Assembly (NCBI GenBank): GCA_900312665.1 | Contig: ONZQ02000020.1 | Location: 1-64,000, forward strand | Source: Cephalotrichum gorgonifer | Lineage: Eukaryota > Ascomycota > Sordariomycetes > Microascales > Microascaceae | DNA length: 64,000 nucleotides | Reading direction: 5' to 3' | Shown here: positions 1-10,120 of the stretch, piece by piece | Numbering within the stretch: the stretch's first letter is position 1 | Layout: every line of letters begins with the position of its first letter | Made by a program: the position numbers and the translations under genes | Notes under the pieces: model-generated | The model's input: only the letters and a program-made list of their open reading frames with translations | Told to the model about the DNA's origin: nothing | Databases searched by the model: none

Positions 1-720
1 ATAATCTTTGAAATCTTTAAGAGAGCTATAGTTAAATATATTTAATTTTATAGAGATATATATTTTATAAAATATCTTTATATAAATATATTTATATTTA
101 TAGAATAGAGATCTATCTTATTATTTTATATATTAGCAATTAAATCCAGTTAAATAAGATTATTATTTCTCTAATATATCAATATATCAATATACTAATT
201 AAAGCAGATATACTATAATATATCTAAAGTACTATAATATATCAAAAATATCAAAAATACTAAAAATAATAGAATATTATAGTATCTTGAAAATTAATCG
301 ATATATATATAGGAAAATTATATATAATAGAATCAGAACTAAATAATATAATACTGATATATATTTAGATATAGAATACTAGTATATAGATAAAATTATA
401 GAGTTTAGGATAACTTATTATAAAATATAATAATATTGAGAAAAGAAAGATATTAATAGATTTAAGCTATATTGAGGGTATTTAAGTAGCCTGTATATAC
501 TATATCTTCTCTCTTAATTATAATTATATATATCTTCTTTATAATATATATAGTAATTTCAATTTAAGGGTTTTACTTTAATAGTATTTGATATAGATGA
601 GTATATATTATTATTTGGATAAATTAATTCAAAAAGTTCTTTTATTGAATAACCTTTAGTATTTAAATATCAAATGCTATATGAGAAATCTGAAATTGTA
701 TAGGGGGGTATAGATCTATG
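1..720. other. AT-rich, RIP-like non-coding block
   Basis: This stretch is almost entirely A/T, with long TATA/ATAT tracts, and holds no credible reading frame. The composition switches abruptly to normal near position 720-740, where tannase-like coding sequence begins. In ascomycetes such AT isochores usually form by repeat-induced point mutation of transposons. That origin is inferred from composition; no transposon protein is recognisable here. Confidence 0.75.
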
Positions 721-745
721 AAAAAATTAGGCTAAATCCGGTGAC

Positions 746-2170
746 TTGAGTTTTGAGTCAAACTTGCTTATGTCTTGCCGTATGGCTGGTGTCATTGTCG
801 ACGGGTACGTCACGGTGTCGACGGATGCTGGGCTGCTGGTCGACTCGGGTCCGGCCGACTGGGGACTAGCGAGCCCGGGAAATCTGAATCTTGTGGATTT
901 GGATAATTTCGGGCAACGATCTTTGGGAGACCTGGTAAGCACCTCCGAACGCTTTTATGAGTATATTATATATTCTTCCCGGGTTGACACTGACCCGAGT
1001 CCTTAGACCGTCATTACCAAGCAAGTCATGAAAGATTATTACAGAAAGCCCGCCGAATACTCGTACTGGAATGCCTGTTCCAACGGAGGGCGGCAGTCTA
1101 GTATCCTGGCCCAACGGTACCCCGAAGCCTAGGACGGCATCATCGCGGCCGCGCCTAGCTTATACTGGGCCGAGCTGGCCATCCCTTCGAGCTAGCCAGC
1201 CGTCTTCATGGACCTGACGGGGCAATACCCTCGGAAACCCTCGGAAATGTGAGCTAAACCAGCTCACCTCACTAGCCATCGCCGAGTGTGACGATCTCGA
1301 TGTCGTAAAAGACGGTCTGATCGCCGATCCCGAGACCTGCCGAAAGACGTTCGACCCGTGGCAGCATGTGGGTAGGTTGTTTAACTGCTCGGATGCCAAC
1401 CAGGAAATGGGGATCAGCTCCGCCGCGGCATCCGTAGCGGAAGCGTCCTGGAACGGGCCCACGTATTCGAACGGCGATTTCATGAGGTACAGATACGACA
1501 TCGGTGTTGGCCTTTCCACAGCTGCCGAAACGGAGTGCTCAGGGAATGGAACATGCGTCCCCGTCGGGCGATCATCGGCGGCGTTCTGGTACCAAATGTA
1601 GGTCGTGAGGGACCTCACCTCCAACGTGACGGCTCTGACGCACGCGCAATACGACCAATTGTACCTGACCCTGAAGAAAACCTTTGCCGGGTCGGTGCAA
1701 GCTGCTGAGCCGCGCATCACTCGCTTCCAGGAGGCAGGTGGGAAGTTGATAACTTATCATGGTCTGGTAGGAGAAAACCTCGTTCTACCCCTCATATTCC
1801 AGTTATTACTCGAGACTAATACTAACGCGTCTCAAAAAAGGCGGATCCTGGGATCACGCCCGATAGCACACTTCACTACTACAAGGAAGTCTCCAAACTT
1901 CTCCCTGGCACAGCTGATTTCTACCGTTACTACCGTGTTCCCGGGCTCGGACATTTCTGGGGAGGAAACGGCGGTCAACCTATCAATCTTTTCGACCAGC
2001 TGCGGCAGTGGGTAGAGAACGGAACGGCGCCCGAGGCCAGCCCCGTTACTGTCACATTGCCCTCCAACGCTACCATGGAGCAGGTGTTATGTCCCTGGCC
2101 TAGGAGGGCCGTGTTGAAGAAATCGTGCTCGAATGGCACTTCAACTATTGACTACTTGAAATGCAAATGA
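746..2170 (+). pseudogene. Tannase/feruloyl esterase family, 5'-truncated pseudogene
   Basis: Intact members are secreted serine esterases that hydrolyse gallate or feruloyl esters of plant polymers. Visible blocks follow family order: the VSTDAG region, the nucleophile block (YWNACSNGGRQ, around 1055-1090), the catalytic Asp block (YHGLADP, across intron 1767-1840) and the catalytic His block (VPGLGHFWGG, around 1940-1970). A good intron also lies at 935-1006. The gene is broken by in-frame TAG codons at 1130-1132, 1193-1195 and 1599-1601 and by a 10-bp tandem duplication (1228-1247) that shifts the frame. The Cys that normally follows the catalytic His is Phe, so the disulfide of the CS-D-HC motif would be lost. 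The signal peptide and roughly the first 100 or more residues are missing; AT-rich sequence lies where they should be. The ancestral stop is TGA at 2168-2170. Family call strong; pseudogene status strong. Confidence 0.85.
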
Positions 2171-2363
2171 GCTCGAGGCTAAAGGAGACGGAAGTTCTGT
2201 GTATTCCTGAGCCTGTATATCAAGTGGCCCATATATCTGAAGGTGCTTCGGGTGGAAATGGGTGGTTAAGGAGGTGCAATACCATTCGTTCGGGGGTACT
2301 TTAGAAAATTCATCTTGTAATTGTCATAACGTTATTGGCACGACTTGGATCGTTCCTTTGGAT

Positions 2364-3551
2364 TTATATGATCATTTCTGAGTCCATGCAACTCCCCGTC
2401 CTCATAACAACCTCTCTCGATTGCTCGATCTGAAGAGTTGGCCACTTCAGCCATTCGTTCCACGCGGGCTCCAAGGTTTCGGTTACTCCTCGCAGGACAT
2501 GGGAGGACCACCCATTCATAAACCAGACGGAGTCAAGATTATTGAGGAGTACGGTAAAATGTGCCAGGATTATAAGGGGGATTGGCTCCTTTCCGCACAT
2601 GTAGCCTATAAAGTCGTCGGGTAGGCAGTAGAGCCACGCCATGACGGTATTAAACTTGGCGTCAACTGCGGGCTTCGGGCTCGTCGTCGATCCATATGTC
2701 TCTTGGAAGCACCACATCAACATATTTGAAGCGCTCTGACACGCTTCTCTCTGCCTCTCATTTCGACAAGTAGATATGAGGGCGCACAGCCGCCCCAAGG
2801 CATCTTCCCATTCTACCATCTTCAAGTCGACGGAGTGGCCATGGCCATGGGGGCCATCATCGGGCTGGCCGCCGGCCACATCCGATGGCATTGGCCCTAG
2901 CTCGTCAGAAAACAAGGTAGGAATACCAAAGGTCTCAATGGCGATGCGAACGCCTTTGAAGAGTTTCCACCAGGACACCTCCGAGCCCTCGGCCACTAGA
3001 AGCAAATTCCCTGGCCTTGGTCTCTTGGCAAAGCTGCAGATGCAGACTAGGATGCTGGACTCGTATAGCTCGGCGCAGTTTTCGGCGTCCAGGCTTGGTA
3101 GAATGTCGGTGGTCCTGCGTAGCCCGATGGTGAAGTGCACCTCTGCGCGCTCCTCCAGCGGATGGCGCCGATGCGGCTCCTGTCTAGCCAGGTGCAGGGC
3201 CGAAACAGCGAGTATAAGACGCAAGACTCCGTGGCGCCGGAACGCGAGCCGAGGGACGCGGTCTTTCCATAGTCCCTTGTCGCCCAACCCAAGGCCGGAG
3301 CAGAGGCTACTGAGATAGTGGAAGAAGAGCTCCAGGTCTTCGGCATCCCACGGCACGTGCAGCGGCATTTCCAGACTCCGGCCAGAACTAGCTGACAAGG
3401 TAAGAGAAGACGGGGCCGGCGACGGTATGGTGCTGCGTTCACTGTAAGAGCTGGTCTCAGGCGGAGCAGACACCACCGTCCAAGCTTTGCGCGGCCTGCC
3501 CCTCTTCCTCACTACGAGGTCTGACTGGAACATCCCGCTCATTCTTGTCAT
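2364..3551 (-). CDS. Fungal transcription-factor-like protein, zinc cluster missing
   Basis: About 395 residues if started at the Met at 3551; an upstream in-frame Met at 3620 only adds sequence that is antisense to a different gene fragment. Near the N-terminus is a basic RKRGRPRK stretch that looks like an AT-hook. The body resembles the fungal-specific regulatory domain of Upc2-type Zn(II)2Cys6 factors, with the 'PRLAFR...LRLILAVSALHLA' type of helical block around residues 100-130. No Cys6 cluster is seen in the ORF or just upstream, where another truncated gene begins. It may be a truncated former regulator or a diverged AT-hook factor. No stop interrupts it. Function as a regulator is inferred. 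Confidence 0.5.
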   Translation of the reverse strand: MTRMSGMFQSDLVVRKRGRPRKAWTVVSAPPETSSYSERSTIPSPAPSSLTLSASSGRSLEMPLHVPWDAEDLELFFHYLSSLCSGLGLGDKGLWKDRVPRLAFRRHGVLRLILAVSALHLARQEPHRRHPLEERAEVHFTIGLRRTTDILPSLDAENCAELYESSILVCICSFAKRPRPGNLLLVAEGSEVSWWKLFKGVRIAIETFGIPTLFSDELGPMPSDVAGGQPDDGPHGHGHSVDLKMVEWEDALGRLCALISTCRNERQREACQSASNMLMWCFQETYGSTTSPKPAVDAKFNTVMAWLYCLPDDFIGYMCGKEPIPLIILAHFTVLLNNLDSVWFMNGWSSHVLRGVTETLEPAWNEWLKWPTLQIEQSREVVMRTGSCMDSEMII

Positions 3552-3561
3552 TCTACCTAAA

Positions 3562-3997
3562 GGTGATAACAAGGTCAATGATGCAGCCAATTTTGGTCTT
3601 TTCAAGCAGAATTGGGGCATGCTCCGTGTATGCGGATCGCGCGGTGGCTTTGTGGGCCAGAGCGAGGCTCAGTGGAACAACGGTGCTGTCCTCAAGTATG
3701 TTATACCATATCTATTATCAATCCTTTATATCGTACCATCTCTAAAGCTCACCTTGTCCCACTTATAGCAATGATATCTATGCTGATGTCGCTGCACGAT
3801 GGGACTGCCAGGGCTACTACGGCTACGAGAAGTGGTTCGCTGGTCACCGGAATGGCGAGACTGGACTGAATAACCCAAACACAGAGGATATCAAGTTCTA
3901 CCGGGAGTCCATCGAGTGGATCCAGAGTCAGATTGATTCTAACTCTGTCTACAAGACCGACGATACTCGTTTCTGGGTTGATGTTACGCCTATTTAA
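3562..3997 (+). pseudogene. 3' fragment of a conserved secreted-type fungal protein
   Basis: Two exons (up to 3695 and from 3769, intron 3696-3768) read continuously and end at TAA 3995-3997. The protein has a composition typical of extracellular enzymes: blocks NFGLFKQNWGM, WFAGHRNGETG and YRESIEWIQSQ. I have seen this type of sequence in fungal secretomes but cannot name the family with certainty. There is no start codon or signal peptide in frame; the homologous-looking sequence begins abruptly at about 3562, a few bases from the transcription-factor-like ORF on the other strand. It is best read as a truncated copy. Confidence 0.5.
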
Positions 3998-4235
3998 GTA
4001 GCAAGGGGTGACGCGGCTGCCCAAGGCCGGGTCCCAGGCCTGGAGAAGGAAAGACGACTTTCACCTTGATTTATCTTAGGAGCTTGTGAATTATGGCTTC
4101 TTGACTTCTTAGGATTATGACTTAACGCACTGACCAGGCGACCTGGTTACTTTGCTGGTTTGCTGGATTACATGGCAACATCTAGTTATCCGTATGATGA
4201 AATTAACTATGCATATTCTGCTCCCATATCTGGAA

Positions 4236-5069
4236 TCAGATACTAGCGTAAAGACAAGGGCACGGCAGGTGTTCATACCAGCCAGACTGCTCCCTGGGCA
4301 TCAGTTTGTTTGTCGCTTTCACAGATTCCCAGTACTCCGGATAGAAGCCACTCGCTTCCCAATCTATAATACCGACAACCTGCCAAGAGCCATCGCCTTT
4401 GTCGACAATGACATTCGCCGGCCGGACATCTCCATGCGTAAAGACGTACCTCACCGGAGATGTGGGCAATAGACTCCGCAAGAGCTGGGTAAATGGAGCC
4501 GAAGCTGTTGTGGACCCACTGAATATCCAGTCTTGGAATTGCTTGCCGTCCATGATGGGAGTGGAACTGACACGAACCTCACGCCTTGAATCTCCGCAAC
4601 CTTCACCGTCAATACTGCTGAGTGGAGTTCCATCGACGAAAGGGAGTGACCTCAGCTGAGTGAAAAGAGTACAAAGTTGGGCGCTGATAGATCGCTTCTG
4701 GCCGTTGTCCAGCTGGCACCACGCTTTCTCCAGGTCGAGCCCAGGGATGAAGGTCGTAAATAGGCAATAGAATATACCAGAGCGAATCAAGCCGTGCGGT
4801 CTTGGCGCGGGGAAACTTGGAAGGTGTTCTTGGAGATATTGCAGTGTCTAGTATTCGTTTCGAATGTCCCCCCGGCTAGTAACCTTTATAGCAAAATTGT
4901 CGACTCGAAACACCATGATGGACGCTGCCCATGCGCTCTTGTAGATGACTTCGCTGTCAGCGAGTATATCGATAATGGCTGCGGAGTAGTTCTCGTCGTT
5001 TCCGAGTATAGCCCCTAGTTCCGCGGACGGTCGAAAGATGACGTGTTGGCAGAGGAGCATGCTGCCCAT
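4236..5069 (-). pseudogene. Aminoglycoside-phosphotransferase-like (APH) kinase, one nonsense codon
   Basis: One frame reads from the Met at 5069 to the stop at 4236 (278 codons), interrupted only by TAG at 4848-4850. The APH/ChoK-like kinase fold is recognisable: an ATP-site Lys region (FAIKVT), the catalytic loop FTHGDVRPANVIVD and the metal-binding IIDWEASGFYPEYWE. The C-terminus looks shortened, because the usual helix after the WYEHLP block is replaced by a few unrelated residues. Fungi carry many such APH-domain genes, mostly of unknown substrate. The context is a gene graveyard. The stop lies where family members have Lys/Gln, consistent with a CAG to TAG change. Confidence 0.75.
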
Positions 5070-6017
5070 TGGGAGCAGTTAAAGGACATTCGCTTTATCA
5101 AGCCTAAGTATTCCGACAACTTCGAGATTAATATCGCCGGCATATTTGGAAAATATGTACCCGTAAAGGTGTTCTTCTTGAAGGGGACGGCTATTCATGT
5201 GGGCATTTGGCTATTCGCACGTGGGCAGAATATGCGGCAGTTGACATCAGTTTGTGGATAAGTTCCACTAGCACTACGAAAGATTTGAATCGCGAATCTG
5301 TCCCGTTCCAGATATCGGGTTTTTATACTTTCAGCCGGAAACACAGAAAACGCATTTCCAGGGCTTCGAGGTTCAAGTTGCTGAACCGAATCTAATTCGG
5401 GACTCTCATTAGCTAGTTATATATCAGTCATCCTTCCAGATCCGGCTCCAGCAGCGCCGACACCTGCACGTCGCCTCAGCGCACGCCGCCTCCGTAGGTC
5501 TCGACCGGCCCGCCGCACGTTAAGACCATCGTGATCTGTTTGGCAATAATCACTCGTTTACGCGATGAGTATTTGAATACTCTAGACGGGACTGCTGGAA
5601 CTGGCCCAGGATCTAAACGGTGGGGCGTGATTCTATAACGGGTATGCTCTGGTCGATCCTGTCGATCCCCCGTTAGTGCCGAAGGAGCGGGATGCAGGGT
5701 GAGCAGGCCAGGACGCAGGCTGGAGCACTCAGCACATGAGTAACACAGCCCCCGCATCGCCACGCCGAGAATAGGAGCAAACCGGAGTGGTGCAACAAGG
5801 CTGCAAGTACCTTCGGCCCTTATGAGAACCGGGAGTTGTATTACTAATTGAGGAATATAATTATTCGTTCCTCTCTGCGGAATAAGGATGCAGCAGGCTT
5901 TGACCTTGCTCGTAGGACGCCGGAAAACAAGCCGCTGACTCTTGCACTCGACGTCCAACCAAGCACATCCACCTCCGGCCATCTAAGACTTCAAGAGCGG
6001 TATTATAAAGAATTAAG
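5070..6017. other. Intergenic, no supported gene
   Basis: Several frames of 60-170 codons exist on both strands, but none shows a domain or a plausible intron-exon structure. A plus-strand frame at 5043-5261 contains a HWEQLKDI-type stretch slightly like retrotransposon protease-region sequences; it is too short to call. The last few hundred bases presumably include the HET-gene promoter. Confidence 0.5.
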
Positions 6018-8585
6018 ATGGATGGACATGCTTGGGCGAAGGAAAAGGGCGGCGAGAGCAGTACAGACGGGCCAAAGGCGCGCGTCATTCCCAAGGAGGT
6101 GGTGCCAGCTATCCATGTCAGGGGAATCCAAAATATCAGCGTGGACACGGCCGTGTCTCCCATGCCCTCCAACGTCGAGGAACTGGTAGCGCTCATGAAA
6201 CAACCAGCATCCAAATTCACCCATGGAGACCCACGGGATCTGATCCGAATCCGCCCCCGCCCGCTCTGCAACATCTGCTACAACCTGGACGCCAACGAGG
6301 CGCCGTCGAACTCATCGGCATGGGCCCAGCACGAATATTTGATTCCCCCAGGATTTCCGGCTGCTCATATCAAGATCACTGTGGCGGAGCAGTTGCTTAA
6401 GGCTGCACGGCTTGGATGTGTAACCTGCGCCATGGTTGCAGCAGCACTGGGCACCTTCGTCCCCGGCTGGGAGAAGGAAGAGACGCTCGTCCACATCTTC
6501 ACAGCGCCCGACCTGCCTGTGGTGGTGCGACTGCTGTATGGCTCTCTGTCAACTATCACTACCTCCCAGTCGCCGAGCGAGTTCGGGTGGGCATGGCCCG
6601 AGGGCGCGGGGATGGAGTTTGAGATTCAAGTCACAGTACAAGATCCCACAAAACAGCCCATAGAGTTTGAGGTCTACCGGTGCCAGACTCCCCTTGATCA
6701 GTTAACGGTTGGCGGTACGTTGAAGCGCCCCTCAACACCCCTCCAGGCTCTTGCCCGTCCTGGGTGCCGATAACTCATAACTGCTTTTCCCTCACACAGA
6801 CCTCGTCACCGGAGAGCAAATCAAGCACATCGGCACTGCCTCCTGCGTCTCTCGGCACGCCGCCTCTCTTGGCTGTTTCCAATTCTTAAAGAATTGCGTT
6901 GAGACCTGCATGCTCTCCCACAAGTGCTCCTTTGGAGGGCACCCCCCGAAACTGCCTGACCGTGTCATCTGGGTGACAGCGCCCGGTGGCATCCGTCTCA
7001 TCGAGACGACAGGGCAGAAGAAGCGGGCCCCTTACTTGACTCTCAGCTACTGTTGGGGCCCGGTCTCATCCTCGACCTTCCTCACCGATGCCTCAAACCT
7101 CCAGACGCGCATGGCGGGCATTATCTACACGGACCTGCCGCCGCTGCTCCAAGACGTCGTCGATATTGCCCGTCTGCTGGGGATCGAGTACGTCTGGATC
7201 GACCGGCTGTGCATCATCCAAGGGTCCAGCACGGACTTTGCGCGGCAGGCCCCTAAGTTGGGATCCATCTATGGCAACGCCACGCTCACCATTGCCGCCG
7301 CCTCCGCAGTAGGTCAACCTCGTATCCGTCAGGCTTGGAAACCCCAGAAAGCATCTATCTAACATGCTGCCTTCCAGACATCCGAAAATGACCGCATCCT
7401 AGTCGCGCGCGACCCCAAGTGGGAAACTTTCGACCTGAACATCAACGAGACCACATTCGGCAAGCTACACTTCCAGATACGGCGGCGGTCACAACTGCTC
7501 GGCAAGGAGAGGGAGGGCGGGGACTACGGCAAGGTCTCGACGCGCGCGTGGATCTGGCAAGAACGGTACGTACATGTTCTTGTCGAGTATGAAGTAATTC
7601 CTCACGTTTCCAACCTACCTGACACTTCTCACAACCCAGAATGCTCTCCTCACGAACTGTCTTCTTTACCGAATCCGGCCTTCGCTTCGAGTGCCGCGCC
7701 CACTCCCTCTGGGAAGGCTTCGGGGAGGGGCTAAGAGGGCCGTCGTGGAGCGCGCAGCTCGACAGCGTCTCACAGGCCGGGTGGATGGGCCTGGTCGAGG
7801 AGTATACGCGGCGGGACATCACGCGGGCGTCGGACCGGCTGCCGGCGATGGCGGCGACCATGCGGCGCGTCACCAAGGCCCGCGGCTGGTCGCACCTCTG
7901 GGGCATGTGGGCCGATGTGCCGGTTGATACGCTGGCCTGGCAGGCGGTGAAGTACACGGGGATACATTTCAAGCATCTCTGTACGGTCCGCCCGGGATTT
8001 TACGCGCCCAGCTGGGCTTGGGCCAGCCTCGAGGGCCCAGTGTCGTACGCCAATGTCAAGGACATGGACACCGTCAACGACACGAAGGTGGAGGACCTCG
8101 AGGTGAAGAGGTGGGACCTCCCCTCGGGCGTCATCAGGGTCGCCGGCCGGATCATTACCAGGATGATCCGGTGCGAAGTTTCGGAGTATCCCGGTGCGCC
8201 AGCCATCGAAGGTGTTGTGGAAGCCGAGGAGGAGGGGCTGAATCACCGGTATACGATGGTGGGACTAGTGCTGCGACAGCCAAACGATACATCGGAGGGG
8301 ATGCCCATCATCCCTGACGCCGCCCTAAAACCTTGGACCGGCATCATCAATGGGGAGACTGTCTCGACTGTCATCAGGGTTCCGCACGGTGACCCCGTTC
8401 CGGAGAAGTCGTGGGCCGGTGAGTGTATCTGTATGATGCTCATCAGGCAGAAGTTGAGATGTGTTGTCCTACTGCTGGGTCGGTCGCGGCGCGTGCCAGG
8501 GACTTGGGAGCGGATTGCCTTGGTGTTCGGACCGGACCCCGCGTGCTGGGAGGACGCTCCGAGGGTAGTGCTTGATATTGCTTGA
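6018..8585 (+). CDS. HET-domain (heterokaryon incompatibility) protein
   Basis: Four exons: 6018-6714, 6800-7308, 7378-7565 and 7640-8585. All three introns are canonical GT-AG and the frame closes exactly (779 residues). HET domains act in non-self recognition and trigger cell death when incompatible partners fuse. The three signature blocks are clear: LTLSYCWG (about residue 310), the IEYVWIDRLCIIQ block (about 360) and the WIWQER block, split by intron 3. A Cys-rich N-terminal segment (RPLCNICYNL, about residue 80) precedes them and a 300-residue C-terminal region follows with no domain I recognise. No stops or frameshifts, so it appears functional. The plus-strand neighbour downstream is an SNF2 ATPase, and an NLR-like gene lies 5 kb further on. 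Confidence 0.88.
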
Positions 8586-10120
8586 TGGTTGACGTGCATT
8601 TCTAAATTCAAAGTTCGGGATGTAGTAACAAAGTTGACCTGCAGTTTCTAGAGTCGGAAATGTCCATCACCGTCGGTGCAGTGTAGTCATCAGCACAATA
8701 GGACAGGCGGTCGAATACTCTGTATTGTGTAGAGTATCACAGTATTACTACGGAGCCGACATGACCGTAAACAGCCTTGACAGAATAATGGGCGGGTTCC
8801 CAGGAGTGTTAGACGTCATTAAGCGCTATATCTGAGGATTGGAAAAATCCTGTTTCCCTTAGAGAAAGATGAATGGATGAGCTTTGGAACTCCTGGAGAA
8901 GACCCAGATCAACTTTACAACGCTATAGTAGCAGCATTCAACGACTATTAGCGGCCACTAGAGGAAAATGAAATTACGACGGAAGCTTATGCGAAGCGGC
9001 TACTGCTACGCCAACTCAAGGCTCGCAGGAAAGTCTGAGAGAAGATAACGGAAGTCGTGAGCTATCGGCTTCCGGGGAATACATGGAAGGAGCCGGGTTG
9101 TCAGAGCAAGAACAAATACTGACTTACCGACGAGAGATTATAGCTTGTCCAGCTCCGGAACCAAGGATGATCAGACGACACCCGAGAGAAAAGGCAGGGC
9201 GGGAAGGGGAAATAGGGGCAAGTCAACGAGGGATCGGACCAGAGGGGTATGGGAAGGCAAAAGAGCCTGGGAAGCCAAGAGATGTGTTGGGGAGAAATGA
9301 GGGAGGCGAAAAAGGTAGATAGTACGGACGAGGGTATGTTGGGGACAGATGGATTTTATATGGTCGTCAGCGGCAGAAGGGGCAGAAGGGTCACAGGCAG
9401 TAAGCTAAGCCTATATAATAGCTGATACCAGTATAGTCTGCTGATCCTAATTTCCCCTGTAGATGGAAAAGAGTTTACAGATGACCTGTATCTATATATA
9501 GGAGAGATCATATATCATCAATATACTGTTTTACTTGCATACAGAGTGCTACATAATTCGATAGATCTCCTGCCAGATTCGACCATCCCTCGAGCTCGGG
9601 ACGTTTGCTTAGATTTCCCACGATATAGTCCTAACCAGAACTCCTGCCCCGCTCTAGTTGTAAATACACCAATATGCGTATCCTCCACAGCGCACCAAAA
9701 TTTATGCCTGTTATAGCTAAGCTACGCTTCCAGGCAATTGTCGCTCCCATTTTTTTTTTTTGGAAAATCTATTAGCAATGGCTACATGTAGCCATGCCTT
9801 CCCATTAGTGATAACAATGAGGCGCTTATGGCCAATAATATCGAATAATCAATGCTTCTTCAAGGCTAGGGGGGGTTTACATTGTGGCGGAGCATGAACG
9901 CGGGAAAGTGTTGGGTCGAATGCCTGGTGCGGCCTCCAAGCCTCCGACCAGGACGTAGACCGAACCCCTCAATGTGTTTCATGTAGTGCTTGTAGGCATC
10001 CGCATCCATCCCCAACCGCCGTCCTCGACACCTTTCAGCCTCGGGTCCCTTACCTCGGCTTCCGGCTCAACTGAAGACCAATTGTGTCGAAGGTGCCAGG
10101 TAATCAGTACTCGCGTCATC
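8586..10120. other. Gene-poor stretch between HET and SNF2 genes
   Basis: Apart from the small decayed frame listed separately (8832-9038), nothing coding is supported. The stretch includes a poly-T run near 9750 and AT-rich patches around 9410-9550. The end of it must hold the SNF2 promoter and leader. Confidence 0.5.
8832..9038 (+). pseudogene. Decayed unknown coding fragment
   Basis: One frame looks protein-like on both sides of a TAG at 8949-8951 (EKDEWMSFGTPGEDPDQLY before it; EENEITTEAYAKRLLLRQL after it) and ends at TGA 9036-9038. Charged, helix-forming composition resembles a gag-like or other mobile-element product, but I cannot identify it. No start codon is obvious. Confidence 0.25.

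Noticed and set aside
5043..5261. Plus-strand frame with a HWEQLKDI-type stretch, possible retrotransposon protease region
   Set aside because: Only about 30 residues look suggestive, no neighbouring pol domains exist, and it partly overlaps the APH pseudogene on the other strand.
5476..5982. 168-codon minus-strand frame upstream of the HET gene
   Set aside because: No domain, low-complexity composition, and no splice structure or conserved block.
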